A stretch of DNA of 64,000 bases. It comes from Hymenobacter nitidus. GTDB taxonomy: Bacteria; Bacteroidota; Bacteroidia; Cytophagales; Hymenobacteraceae. Below the pieces are notes generated by a model. That model saw only the letters and a list, made by a program, of their open reading frames with translations. It searched no databases and was not told the DNA's origin. Positions 26,516 to 34,540 of this stretch are shown in pieces (the first letter of the stretch is position 1; each line of letters starts with the position of its first letter). Location: assembly GCF_020447315.1 (NCBI RefSeq), contig NZ_JAJADQ010000010.1:124001-188000 (forward strand). Direction: 5' to 3'. A program made the translations under genes and the position numbers.

Positions 26516-26626
26516 ACTCGGTAGAGGGTATTTAGGGTATTGGGAAGGAGTGTAAAAGTAAACATCTGCGGCGAGGCGAAAGATTCGCGCAGGTTAATAA
26601 TTAGCGAAGAAAAGTCTGGCTACGTG

Positions 26627-27250
26627 CTAGCGGCGCTGGGTGCGGGTGTTGTACCAGCTAACCGCGTAAAGCACAAACCCTACGCTTAGCAGCGCCAGGA
26701 AGAACAAGGCCGAGCCACTGCCATCCGCCGAGTGATAGTACCAGCGGGCAAAGTAGCCGAAAGCGCCCAGTAGCAGCGTATACACGACTAGCCAAGCGGT
26801 GGCAACCTGGCTGCCCCAATAAGGGTCAGTCCATACCCCAGCTGCAGCGCCGGTATGGGTTTGCTGGTAGCGTTCCGTATTGGCCCTGAGCTGGCGCACC
26901 ATGGCACTGAACGGGACGTAATCTTTACTGCCCAAAGAAAGCCGGGAGCCATCTCTAAGCTTAAGCTGCAGCCCCAGGCTTCCTTTGCCCACCACGAAAC
27001 GGCACGTGGCCATAGCCTCAAACGGCAAGTGCAGTTCCTGGCCGGTAGCCCGGTTTTGTATCGACAGCTTCTCCTGCGAAACGGTAATACGAGCGTACTG
27101 GCGGATCTGGGCCTGAATAAACCGGAACAACCCGTACAGTGCGCCAACTGCCAGGATCAACAAACCCAGCTGCATAGCTCCGCTGGCGTGGGATAAAGAA
27201 TAGAACAGGCCCAGCATAGCTCCCAGGGCCAAACCCAGCCAGCCCAACAT
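26627..27250 (-). CDS. Membrane protein with PH-like central domain, 207 aa
   Basis: The product has two N-terminal hydrophobic segments (about residues 1-20 and 25-45). A soluble beta-rich middle follows (about 50-125, ITVSQEKLSIQNRATGQELHL), and then two C-terminal hydrophobic segments (about 145-165, 180-198). This TM2-beta-TM2 plan resembles bacterial PH-domain membrane proteins, and the same plan recurs in the adjacent gene at 27311-27982. No motif allows a function to be assigned. Confidence 0.6.
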   Translation of the reverse strand: MLGWLGLALGAMLGLFYSLSHASGAMQLGLLILAVGALYGLFRFIQAQIRQYARITVSQEKLSIQNRATGQELHLPFEAMATCRFVVGKGSLGLQLKLRDGSRLSLGSKDYVPFSAMVRQLRANTERYQQTHTGAAAGVWTDPYWGSQVATAWLVVYTLLLGAFGYFARWYYHSADGSGSALFFLALLSVGFVLYAVSWYNTRTQRR

Positions 27251-27310
27251 GAGCCACCCAGCTTTGCGCTAATCGACTAATAGCAACTCGAATTGCGTTT
27301 CCACGGGCGG

Positions 27311-27982
27311 CTATCCAGCAGTATTCTTGCGGCGGGCATTCAGCCAAGCTCCCACATAGGCCAGCCCAAAACCGTAGAGCGTAAAGAGCGAGCCTGATTT
27401 TCGGCTGTTGCTGTCGGGCCCAAATGCTTTCCAGCTGAGGTAGAACAGCACGATGGCAAAGCCGATGCCCACTACCGTAGCTATAGGCTTCTCAAAAAAC
27501 GGGGTTTCCCGCTTCATTGCCGGGCTCAATCGAGTTCCTGAGTCCGGGGCCTGAAATGCCCGGGCTTCCAGATCGGCCACCAGTTTTTCGAGGTCATCGG
27601 CCGCGCAGAAATGCTCGTTATGCCGGAAAACAATCTTCTCCCCGGAATGCAGCTGTAGGCGCAGCCGATTGGTTCCGCTAAAGGCATTGTAACCAAAGGA
27701 AACAACCTCGCTGAGGGGCACGCGGCGCGCTGGCGCAGTCTCCCCGGCCCGAATCTGCAGCATGTCGTCGGCTACTACAACGTGATACCTGCGCACGGCC
27801 AGCTTCTTGGTCAGCACATGAAACAGCACCAGGGCCAGCAGGGCTACAGCTAAAAAGGCGAGTTTGTGGCTGCCCCACCCATAAGGCAGCAACGGGAAAA
27901 TGCTGATAGTAAGCACCGCCAACACAAGGAGAAGGGCCAGGCAAATGCCGACGTGCAAGGTCTGAATGGTGTAGCTTTTCAT
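27311..27982 (-). CDS. Membrane protein with PH-like central domain, 223 aa
   Basis: Two hydrophobic segments (about 10-30, 40-60) precede a soluble beta-rich domain (about 65-145, YHVVVADDMLQIRAGE and FSGTNRLRLQLHSGEKIVFR), then two C-terminal hydrophobic segments (about 165-185, 195-212). The layout matches the next gene at 26627-27250, 60 bases further on, although pairwise sequence similarity is faint. The pair may be an old duplication. It starts 23 bases after the stop of the TIGR02757 gene and could be cotranscribed with it. Confidence 0.6.
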   Translation of the reverse strand: MKSYTIQTLHVGICLALLLVLAVLTISIFPLLPYGWGSHKLAFLAVALLALVLFHVLTKKLAVRRYHVVVADDMLQIRAGETAPARRVPLSEVVSFGYNAFSGTNRLRLQLHSGEKIVFRHNEHFCAADDLEKLVADLEARAFQAPDSGTRLSPAMKRETPFFEKPIATVVGIGFAIVLFYLSWKAFGPDSNSRKSGSLFTLYGFGLAYVGAWLNARRKNTAG

Positions 27983-28005
27983 GGGATTTAGCTGCTATTG
28001 GTTCC

Positions 28006-28782
28006 CTATAGCTTCTTCTCCTCCACCCCCAGCCCAAACAAGGCAAAGTCGTATTTCACCGGGTCATTCGGGTCTAGCAGGCGCAGGTTGGCGGTCAGCT
28101 CCTCTGCGGCCCGCCAATCCACAACGGGACGGGTGAGCAGACCCAGCTGCCGGGCCTGGCGCTCCACGTGCACGTCGATGGGGCACACCAGCTCGGCCAT
28201 GGGCAGGCGGGTCCAGAGGCCGAAGTCGACGCCGTGCGAGTCCTGGCGCACCATCCAGCGCAGGTACATATTCACGCGCTTGCAGGCCGAGCCGCGGGCG
28301 GGCGTGGCCACGTGCTTGCGGGTACGCTGGGGCGCGTCGGCGAGGCTGAAAAACAGGTTGTGGAAGTTTTCGAGCCGCTCGCGCTGGGTAGGGCCGTGCA
28401 AAAAGGCGTCTTCCAGCGTGGCGTGGCCCTGTTCCCGGTAAAACCAGCGCAGCCAGTGCACGAAGTACAGCAGGTCGGTGTCGCAGAACGTGCGGTGGCA
28501 GAAGCCGAGCAGCTTTTTCAGGTCCTCGTCCTGGTGCTGGGTAATGAACTGATGGGGCGCGTCATCCATGCGGCGCAGCAGCTCCGTCACCTTGCTGATA
28601 ATGGTGGGCCGCCGGCCCCAGGCCAGCAAGGCCGCAAACAGAGCGCTGATTTCCACGTCGGCCCGCTGGCTGAAGCGGTGCGGAATGCTGATGGGGTCGT
28701 GCTCAATAAAAGCCGGCTGGTTGTAGCGCACGTAGCGCTCCTCCAGCACGGCCCGGATGTTTTGGAGTTGGGCGGTTTGCAC
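28006..28782 (-). CDS. TIGR02757 (DUF2400) family protein
   Basis: This 258-residue protein has the conserved segments of TIGR02757: ALLAWGRRPTIISKVTELL, LCFCHRTF-like HRTFCDTDLLYFV, KRVNMYLRWMVRQDSHGVDFGLW and the C-terminal ELVCPIDVHVERQARQLGL. The LWT/PID...HVxR region resembles helix-hairpin-helix DNA glycosylases, so a nucleic-acid role is plausible, but no activity is established that I can name. The start codon is GTG at 28782; no ATG upstream fits. It is followed closely by a membrane protein gene. Confidence 0.82.
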   Translation of the reverse strand: MQTAQLQNIRAVLEERYVRYNQPAFIEHDPISIPHRFSQRADVEISALFAALLAWGRRPTIISKVTELLRRMDDAPHQFITQHQDEDLKKLLGFCHRTFCDTDLLYFVHWLRWFYREQGHATLEDAFLHGPTQRERLENFHNLFFSLADAPQRTRKHVATPARGSACKRVNMYLRWMVRQDSHGVDFGLWTRLPMAELVCPIDVHVERQARQLGLLTRPVVDWRAAEELTANLRLLDPNDPVKYDFALFGLGVEEKKL

Positions 28783-28815
28783 GGGCGGGCAGGCGTAGAT
28801 AAAGCAGTAAAAAAA

Positions 28816-28842
28816 GAAAGGCTATCCTGTCGGTAGCCTTTC
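28816..28842 (-). terminator. Hairpin terminator downstream of the LysM gene
   Basis: GAAAGGCTA and TAGCCTTTC form a 9-bp stem with a 9-base loop. On the minus strand the hairpin is followed by a T-run (the AAAAAA at about 28809-28815). It lies 40 bases past the LysM gene stop. Confidence 0.75.
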
Positions 28843-28881
28843 CATTGAGGTTTGCAAAAGCAAAATAAGACGGGCGGCCGC

Positions 28882-29847
28882 TTACGGCACGTACGACGTT
28901 TCCACGCGGAAGCGGGCATCGGGAGTCGCCAGCTTCTGCACGGCCCGACGCGAGAGGCGCACCAGCACGTTGCTGTTCTCCCCCGTGTCGGGCAGCTGCC
29001 CAATCACACGCACGTACACCGACTGCCCATTCATGATGTTGCGCACCTGCATGATGGTACCCACGGGCGCCGTTTTGTGCAGGGCCAGATACTTGTCGGT
29101 GCCGCCGCCCTCGATAATGGCCGCCAGGCCACCTTCGGTCACCTTGCGCACAATCTCACTGGCGCGCTCGGGCACCTTCTCTTCCTCCTTAGCCGGCGTA
29201 GCGGGCATGGCGGCAGTGGCTGGGGCAGTTTCCTTCTCCTTTTCCCGGTCGGTGTCCTCGGCCCGCTCCGGCCGGTTGGTGGGCGCCGGGGCTTTCGGGG
29301 CCGCCGCCGCTACGGGCTCTGGCGCCGCAGTACCGGCGGCCGGGGTGACAATCAGCACCTGCCCCACGCGCACCCCGGCGTTGTCGGGCAGCTTGTTGAG
29401 GCGGGCCAGGGCATCGGGCGTCGTGTTGAAGCGGCGGGCAATAGAAAACAGGGTCTGGCCCTTTTCCACCTTGTAGGTTTTGTTGCCCCGCGCGTCGGTG
29501 GTCAGGTCGCGGCTGGCGGCTGCGCTGGGCGCCGGGGCCGCGGCGGGTGTTTTGGCCGCGCCGGCCGTGTTCATCACCACGCGGTTGCGTGGCACAAGCA
29601 CAATCTGGCCGGTTACGAGCGTGCCTTCCAGCTTGGGGTTGGCTTCCACAATCTGGTCGACGGGCACTTTGTAGCGGCGGCTGAGCCCGTAGAGGGTTTC
29701 GCCGGGCGCGACTTTGTGCTTGATCAGGACTTTATTATTCCGGTATTCAACCCCGATGGAATCGGGCAGGATGGTGGGGCCAACGGCTGCCGAAGCAGAG
29801 AAGCCACCGAACACACACGCGGCAAACAGCAAGGAAAAGCGGGTCAT
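28882..29847 (-). CDS. Secreted protein with two LysM domains and an RlpA-like double-psi beta-barrel
   Basis: The 321-residue protein has a signal peptide (to about residue 21) and two LysM peptidoglycan-binding domains: about 34-80 (HKVAPGETLYGLSRRYKV) and about 115-165 (YKVEKGQTLFSIARRF). An Ala/Pro/Glu-rich linker (165-235) leads to a C-terminal domain with GTIMQVRNIMNGQSVYVRV and VLVRLSRRAVQKL, the pattern of RlpA-type double-psi barrels. RlpA-like proteins bind or cleave denuded glycan strands at the septum; activity of this copy is not provable from sequence. It is divergent from kdsB. Confidence 0.85.
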   Translation of the reverse strand: MTRFSLLFAACVFGGFSASAAVGPTILPDSIGVEYRNNKVLIKHKVAPGETLYGLSRRYKVPVDQIVEANPKLEGTLVTGQIVLVPRNRVVMNTAGAAKTPAAAPAPSAAASRDLTTDARGNKTYKVEKGQTLFSIARRFNTTPDALARLNKLPDNAGVRVGQVLIVTPAAGTAAPEPVAAAAPKAPAPTNRPERAEDTDREKEKETAPATAAMPATPAKEEEKVPERASEIVRKVTEGGLAAIIEGGGTDKYLALHKTAPVGTIMQVRNIMNGQSVYVRVIGQLPDTGENSNVLVRLSRRAVQKLATPDARFRVETSYVP

Positions 29848-30105
29848 ACGGACAGGGCGCGAAAAACAGGCAACGGGCGAAAAACGAGACGGGTGGCACG
29901 CTGCCAGCAGAATAAACGCAGCCGAAAGATAAATAAATAATCCTTGAGCGGACTGGATAAGGCGGGTAATCCGGGCCGAAACCCGGTTATTCCGCCGCTG
30001 CAGCGCGTGCCGACAGGCGGTATAGCCAATTTAGCGCCACATTGGGTAGAAGCCTACATTTCGCCTACTTTCGACTCTTCATTCCCGCCCTACCGCCTTT
30101 CTGAT

Positions 30106-30867
30106 ATGCTGAACGCTATTGGCATTATTCCCGCCCGCTACGCTTCTACCCGCCTGCCCGGCAAGCCGCTCACCGATCTGGGGGGCAAAACCATGATTCA
30201 GCGGGTAGTGGAGCAGGCCCGCCTGGCCCGCCTGAGCCGCGTGGTCGTCGCCACCGACGACGAGCGGATTCTGACCCACGTGCTGGACTTCGGGGGCGAA
30301 GCTTTTCTCACCTCCCCCGACCACCCCAGCGGCACCGACCGGGTATTCGACGCCTACTGCCAGCTCGACGTGCCGGCCGACTGCATCATCAACATTCAGG
30401 GCGACGAGCCATTTATTCAGCCCCAGCAGATCAACGCCCTGATTGCCCTGTTTGAGGCCGATCCGCGCACCCAGCTGGCCACGCTGGTGAAGCCCGTGGA
30501 AACCCAGGAAGAGCTGTTCAGTTCGCACATGCCCAAAGTTGTGCTTGATGCGCGCGGGCAGGCGTTGTACTTCAGCCGCCACCCACTGCCCTACCAGCGG
30601 CAGTTTCCGCAGGAGCAGTGGCTAACCCAGCACCGCTACCTGCGCCACATCGGGCTCTACGCCTACCGCCCCGATATTCTGGCCGAACTCACCCGCCTGC
30701 CGCCTTCCTCCCTGGAGCTGGCCGAGTCGCTGGAGCAGCTGCGCTGGCTGGAAAACGGCTACCACATTCAGACGGCCGAAACCACGGCCGCCACGCTTGG
30801 CATCGATACGCCGGAGGACGTGGTGCGGGCCCTGCGGCTGCTGGCGGATTCGAAGCAGCAGGCGTAG
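30106..30867 (+). CDS. kdsB: 3-deoxy-manno-octulosonate cytidylyltransferase KdsB
   Basis: This 253-residue enzyme activates KDO with CTP to CMP-KDO for lipopolysaccharide inner-core synthesis. The nucleotide-binding start IGIIPARYASTRLPGKPL, the GTDRV and INIQGDEPFI motifs and the C-terminal DTPEDV segment are all present. I took the ATG at 30106 because the conserved N-terminus begins three residues later; 54 upstream in-frame codons have no family resemblance. It shows that the organism makes KDO-containing lipid A. Confidence 0.95.
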   Translation: MLNAIGIIPARYASTRLPGKPLTDLGGKTMIQRVVEQARLARLSRVVVATDDERILTHVLDFGGEAFLTSPDHPSGTDRVFDAYCQLDVPADCIINIQGDEPFIQPQQINALIALFEADPRTQLATLVKPVETQEELFSSHMPKVVLDARGQALYFSRHPLPYQRQFPQEQWLTQHRYLRHIGLYAYRPDILAELTRLPPSSLELAESLEQLRWLENGYHIQTAETTAATLGIDTPEDVVRALRLLADSKQQA

Positions 30868-30878
30868 CGCGGCCGGGG

Positions 30879-31298
30879 CTACGTCAGGGGCTTATCGGCT
30901 AGCTGGTCGGTTTGCCGGGCTATTTTCTGCTCCCCTTCCGCCCGCTGCTCATCTTTCATCTCCTTGGTCAGAAAGAAGTTGAGGGCCGTCCGAATAATAG
31001 CAATTGCGCCCAGCTTACCGATTTGCTCCCAGCTGGGCGCTATGGCCGTCGAGAGAATGTCGGCTCCCAGCTGAAACTCCAGGGCTAGGGCCAGGTAGCG
31101 GGCCAGCGTCAGGCGGATGGCCGTGAAATCGGCGGTGCGCCGGTGCCAGAGGGCCAGCAGAAACAAACGCCCGGCCACCAGGATTCCGAGCCCGATAATC
31201 ACAGCCCCTATCGTTTCGATACCGAGCTTGAGCCACTGCACGGCATCGATTACGCCGTTTTCGGCCAGGCTACGGATGGTTAGAGCTTCAACAGGCAT
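30879..31298 (-). CDS. DUF1622 family membrane protein
   Basis: This 139-residue protein has an N-terminal amphipathic segment, a long hydrophobic helix (about 27-52, IGAVIIGLGILVAGRLFLLAL) and further hydrophobic stretches (about 65-115). The pattern RLTLARYLALALEFQLGADILST followed by IAIIRTALNFFLTKE is characteristic of DUF1622. The C-terminal tail is charged and cytoplasmic-looking. Function is unknown. The ATG at 31298 places the start just before the family consensus. It converges with kdsB, with only about 11 bases between the stops. Confidence 0.8.
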   Translation of the reverse strand: MPVEALTIRSLAENGVIDAVQWLKLGIETIGAVIIGLGILVAGRLFLLALWHRRTADFTAIRLTLARYLALALEFQLGADILSTAIAPSWEQIGKLGAIAIIRTALNFFLTKEMKDEQRAEGEQKIARQTDQLADKPLT

Positions 31299-31384
31299 AA
31301 GAGCAGACAAAACGGGAGTCAACTGCCCGGCGGGCCGGGATACTGCCTATACGGCACATTTGCCCGGCGGGCAGGGCGGGCCTG

Positions 31385-31735
31385 TTATCCGCCCGCTTTT
31401 TTGGCCTTATACTTCTGCTCCAGCAGCACGGCCAGCACTTTGTCGCGAAAGTCGCCCTGAATCAGGATTTCGCCGTCTTTGGCGTTGCCGCCCACGCCGC
31501 ACTTGGTTTTGAGCAGCTTGCCCAGGCTTTGCAGGTCGGCATCCTTGCCCACGAAGCCGGTGATGAGCGTGACCTGCTTGCCGCCACGGGACTTTTTATC
31601 GAGCTGCACGCGCAGATTCTGCTGCTGGGGCGGCAGGGTTTCCGCTTCCGCGTCAGCGCTATGCTGGTATTCAAAATCGGAGTTGGTCGAATACACCACG
31701 CCTTCCCGGCCGCGGCGGTTTTTGTCGTCTTTCAT
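31385..31735 (-). CDS. SUI1-domain translation factor (eIF1/YciH-like)
   Basis: This 116-residue protein has a basic, Gln-rich N-terminus and a SUI1/eIF1 domain (about 40-110). The features are KKSRGGKQVTLITGF, LGKLLKTKCGVGG and ILIQGDFRDKVL. Bacterial homologues such as YciH are proposed to influence start-codon selection. The start is the ATG at 31735; the 35 codons upstream in frame fall in a low-complexity GTGA-rich tract and are not coding-like. Confidence 0.88.
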   Translation of the reverse strand: MKDDKNRRGREGVVYSTNSDFEYQHSADAEAETLPPQQQNLRVQLDKKSRGGKQVTLITGFVGKDADLQSLGKLLKTKCGVGGNAKDGEILIQGDFRDKVLAVLLEQKYKAKKAGG

Positions 31736-31855
31736 CTGGTGAGGTGGTGAAATGGTGGGAGGGTGAAATGGCAAGATGGAGAGTTGGGGAAATTGCCGTT
31801 CTACTGGCGCGAGTATGGGCATATTGAACGACAAACTCACTACAGCACCATCTCC
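31736..31855. repeat. GTGA-rich intergenic tract with arm AACTCACTACAGCACCA
   Basis: The tract begins with repeated GGTGA/GGTGG units (GAGGTGGTGAAATGGTGGG) and ends with AACTCACTACAGCACCATC at about 31834-31852, which can fold back on the GGTG units. The last arm recurs almost unchanged in the kduD-kduI spacer at about 48262-48277 (AACTCACTACATCACC). It is probably a dispersed intergenic repeat. Function is unknown. Confidence 0.45.
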
Positions 31856-32752
31856 CTACCTTACCTTTTTTGCGGGTACGGCGACTTCCAGGGCCAGGGG
31901 TTCGAGGCGAACGTCGAAGTGCTGCGCATCGCCCACGTAGTCGCCATCGACGTGGAAGCCCAGCGCCTGAGCGGCCTGCACGTGCACCTGGCTGCAGGTA
32001 TGATACACGGCCTGGCCCGAAGCGGGCAGGTTGCCCAGTGCCAGCCCGATACTCACCCGCACGGCCCGCAGCAGCGGCATGGCATCAATCAGGCACAGGT
32101 CCAGCAATCCGTCACTTATATCGGCCAGAGGGGCAATGTAGGCGTTGTTGCCGTACTGGGCCGCATTGGCAAAAGCAAGCACGTAGCAGTTGGTTTCCTG
32201 CGTGTTGCCCTGCATCGTGAGGCTAATTGGGGTGGGCTGGAAGCGGCGGTATTCGCGCACCGCTACCTGCACGTAGGTACCCAGCCCCCGCGTGCCGGCT
32301 AGGGCAAAGCACTTGCTCACGTGGGCATCAAAGCCCAGGCCGGCCGTGCAGAAAAACGGCCGCTCGTTGATGTAGCCCACGTCGATACGCTGAAAATCGG
32401 GCCTAACGAGCTGGCGGATGGCGTCGGGCAACGCCAGGGGCACGCGCATGTGCCGGGCCAGCCCGTTGCCCGAGCCGCGGGGCAGAATGCCCAGCGCAGC
32501 CTGCGTACCGAGCAGCCCCCGCCCTACTTCGTTCACGGTACCGTCGCCGCCCACGGCCACCACGATGCGGAAGCCGTCGGCGGCGGCCTGCCGGGCCAGC
32601 TCCACGGCGTGGCCGGCGTACTGGGTCAGCCGCACTTCATAGTCGACGGGCTCGGCGGCCAGATACTGCGCCAGCAGCGCCGGCACGTCCTGGCGGCGGT
32701 TGGTGCCCGAGTTGGGGTTGATCAGAAAGCAAATGCGCAGCTTCTCAGGCAT
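31856..32752 (-). CDS. Diacylglycerol kinase family lipid kinase (DagK/YegS-like)
   Basis: This 298-residue protein has the DAGK catalytic fold. It shows the N-terminal strand ICFLINPNSGT, the nucleotide loop VAVGGDGTVNEVG (a strict family motif), LGILPRGSGNGLARH, and a C-terminal beta-sandwich containing VHVQAAQALGFHVDGDYVG. Such enzymes phosphorylate diacylglycerol, undecaprenol or sphingoid lipids. The lipid substrate is uncertain; sphingolipids occur in Bacteroidota, so a sphingosine-type substrate is possible. The ATG at 32752 was chosen over an upstream one whose first 17 codons read through the terminator. Confidence 0.87.
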   Translation of the reverse strand: MPEKLRICFLINPNSGTNRRQDVPALLAQYLAAEPVDYEVRLTQYAGHAVELARQAAADGFRIVVAVGGDGTVNEVGRGLLGTQAALGILPRGSGNGLARHMRVPLALPDAIRQLVRPDFQRIDVGYINERPFFCTAGLGFDAHVSKCFALAGTRGLGTYVQVAVREYRRFQPTPISLTMQGNTQETNCYVLAFANAAQYGNNAYIAPLADISDGLLDLCLIDAMPLLRAVRVSIGLALGNLPASGQAVYHTCSQVHVQAAQALGFHVDGDYVGDAQHFDVRLEPLALEVAVPAKKVR

Positions 32753-32785
32753 AGACGGCAACAACGCAGCGGGAAAGGAAAAGTT

Positions 32786-32820
32786 AAAAAAAAGCCCGCC
32801 CAACCGGGCAGGCTTTTTTT
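32786..32820. terminator. Hairpin terminator of gap
   Basis: AAAAAAAGCCCGCCC and GGGCAGGCTTTTTTT pair with one mismatch around a 4-base loop and are flanked by A- and T-runs on both sides. It ends gap transcription on the minus strand and precedes the lipid kinase gene. Confidence 0.85.
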
Positions 32821-32844
32821 ACGAAGGACGATGAGCAGTCCGAA

Positions 32845-33852
32845 TTACTTGGTCATGGCCTCACCCAGCTTCTGGATCAGGTCGGCCGTGCGGGTGCTGT
32901 AGCCGGTTTCGTTGTCATACCAGCCGATAACCTTGGCCAGCGTGCCGCTGGCGGCCGTCAGCTCCGAGTCGAAGATGCAGCTGTGGGGGTTGCCCACGAT
33001 GTCGATGCTCACCAGCGGATCGGTAGCGTACTCGATGATGCCCTTCATGGCACCATCAGCTGCCGACTTCAGCGCCGCGTTGATTTCTTCCTTCGTGGCT
33101 TCGCGCTTCAGGACAACGGTCAGGTCGGTCATCGAGCCATCCGGCACGGGCACGCGCATGGCCAAACCGTCGAGCTTGCCTTTCAGCGTGGGCAGCACCA
33201 GACCAACGGCCTTGGCAGCACCAGTGCTGGTGGGGATGATGCTGTAGGCGGCGGCGCGGGCGCGGCGCAGATCTTTGTGGGGCGCGTCCTGCAGGTTCTG
33301 GTCGGAAGTGTAGGCGTGCACCGTGGTGATGTAGCCTTTTTCAATGCCGAATACCTCGTCCAGTACCTTCGCCATCGGGGCCAGGCAGTTGGTGGTGCAG
33401 CTGGCGTTCGAAATGATAGTTTCGTTGCCGGTCAGGATATCTTCGTTGACGCCCAGTACTACGGTCGGGATGTTGCCGGTAGCGGGAGCCGAAATCACAA
33501 CTTTCTTAGCGCCAGCGGTGATGTGCTGACCAGCGCCAGCCTCGTCCACGAAGCGGCCGGTCGATTCGAGCACTACGTCAACGCCCATGCTGCCCCAGGG
33601 CAACAGCTTGGGGTCGCGCTCAGCCAGGGCAGCAATGCGCTGGCCATTTACCGTCAGGCTTTCCTCGTCGTAGGTCACGGTGCCGTCGAAACGACCGTGC
33701 ACCGAGTCATACTTCAGCAGGTGCGCCAGAGTCTTGTTGTCCGTCAGGTCGTTGATAGCTACAACTTCCACGTTGTCGCGGCCAAGCAGCGACTTGAACG
33801 TCAGGCGGCCAATCCGGCCGAAACCGTTGATGGCGACTTTAATTTTAGCCAT
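32845..33852 (-). CDS. gap: Glyceraldehyde-3-phosphate dehydrogenase, type I
   Basis: This 335-residue NAD-dependent glycolytic/gluconeogenic enzyme has the NAD-binding start INGFGRIGRL and catalytic Cys 152 in ISNASCTTNCLAPM. The substrate-loop region TSTGAAKAVGLVLPTLKGK and the WYDNETGYSTR motif near the C-terminus are also intact. It is single-copy in the window and monocistronic with its own terminator. Its position, 1.7 kb from the aldehyde dehydrogenase and fbp, puts central carbon genes next to the pectin island, which feeds glyceraldehyde-3-phosphate through KDPG aldolase. Confidence 0.97.
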   Translation of the reverse strand: MAKIKVAINGFGRIGRLTFKSLLGRDNVEVVAINDLTDNKTLAHLLKYDSVHGRFDGTVTYDEESLTVNGQRIAALAERDPKLLPWGSMGVDVVLESTGRFVDEAGAGQHITAGAKKVVISAPATGNIPTVVLGVNEDILTGNETIISNASCTTNCLAPMAKVLDEVFGIEKGYITTVHAYTSDQNLQDAPHKDLRRARAAAYSIIPTSTGAAKAVGLVLPTLKGKLDGLAMRVPVPDGSMTDLTVVLKREATKEEINAALKSAADGAMKGIIEYATDPLVSIDIVGNPHSCIFDSELTAASGTLAKVIGWYDNETGYSTRTADLIQKLGEAMTK

Positions 33853-34171
33853 AATAAAGGGAGATGGGGTTTAACGGCCCCAACGGGACCGAGTGAAAAC
33901 GCGGAGCGAAGGTACCGGGTCCGGCCAACTTCGCCAAATCAATATCTACCCCGAAAAAATGCCCTTCCGCTCCTGCTGTTTCCTAACCGCTCCGGCCGGA
34001 AAAAGTCCCGCCCCACAGTGACTCCGCCGCCGGCCGGGAGGTTAGCTGCTTTTTTTCAAACTGAATATCAACGAATTTACCCCGGCAGCGCACTTTTTTT
34101 TGGTCCGGCTATTGTGCGCAAGGTTCCCTTATCTATCTTTGCAGCATCAAAACGGGATGGGCTGTTTATCT
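33853..34171. other. Intergenic region between gap and the tRNA-Glu pair
   Basis: These 319 bases contain no gene. They must hold the gap promoter on the minus strand, which I could not place with confidence, and a clear promoter for the tRNAs on the plus strand (34112-34141). Confidence 0.6.
34112..34141 (+). promoter_or_regulatory. tRNA-Glu promoter, Bacteroidota type
   Basis: TTG at 34112-34114 and TATCTTTG at 34134-34141 are separated by exactly 19 bases. This matches the -33/-7 promoter of the Bacteroidota primary sigma factor (TTTG-N19-TAnnTTTG). The first tRNA begins 30 bases beyond the -7 element. Confidence 0.75.
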
Positions 34172-34243
34172 GGTCCGTTCGTCTAGGGGTTAGGACAGTA
34201 GATTTTCATTCTACCAACAGGGGTTCGATTCCCCTACGGACTA
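34172..34243 (+). tRNA. tRNA-Glu (anticodon TTC), copy 1
   Basis: This is a 72-base cloverleaf. The acceptor arms are GGTCCGT and ACGGACT, with a G-T first pair typical of tRNA-Glu. The D arm is GTCTAGGGGTTAGGAC and the anticodon stem GTAGA/TCTAC encloses the loop TTTTCAT with anticodon TTC. The T arm is AGGGGTTCGATTCCCCT. The discriminator is A. The 3' CCA is not encoded. Confidence 0.97.
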
Positions 34244-34264
34244 CTACCCGTCCTGTTTTGAAAT

Positions 34265-34336
34265 GGTCCGTTCGTCTAGGGGTTAGGACAGTAGATTTTC
34301 ATTCTACCAACAGGGGTTCGATTCCCCTACGGACTA
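34265..34336 (+). tRNA. tRNA-Glu (anticodon TTC), copy 2
   Basis: This copy is identical base for base to the one at 34172-34243 and 21 bases downstream of it. Both are probably transcribed from one promoter and end at the hairpin at 34357. CCA is not encoded. Confidence 0.97.
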
Positions 34337-34356
34337 CGCACTCTTCTGGAGAACCT

Positions 34357-34393
34357 AAAAACGCCCTTTGCACTACGCAAAGGGCGTTTTTGT
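34357..34393 (+). terminator. Terminator of the tRNA-Glu operon
   Basis: AAAACGCCCTTTG pairs with CAAAGGGCGTTTT around CACTACG, followed by a T-rich run, 20 bases after the second tRNA. Confidence 0.85.
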
Positions 34394-34469
34394 TTTCATG
34401 CTGTGCCGTGTTCCTGGCTAAAATGCCCGGAACGAGCACTAGTTCAGGTTTGCTGCAATCCGTTAAGCC

Positions 34470-34513
34470 AACAGCGGCCGGCTCCTTCCTGCTGGAAAGA
34501 ACCGGCCGCTGTT
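34470..34513 (-). terminator. Long hairpin downstream of the aldehyde dehydrogenase gene
   Basis: AACAGCGGCCGG (34470-34481) and CCGGCCGCTGTT (34502-34513) form a perfect 12-bp stem. The 20-base loop contains its own TTCC/GGAA mini-stem. It sits 28 bases past the stop at 34541 on the minus strand. Confidence 0.65.
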
Positions 34514-34540
34514 GTGAGGAGCTGAAACCGCCGCCGAAAC

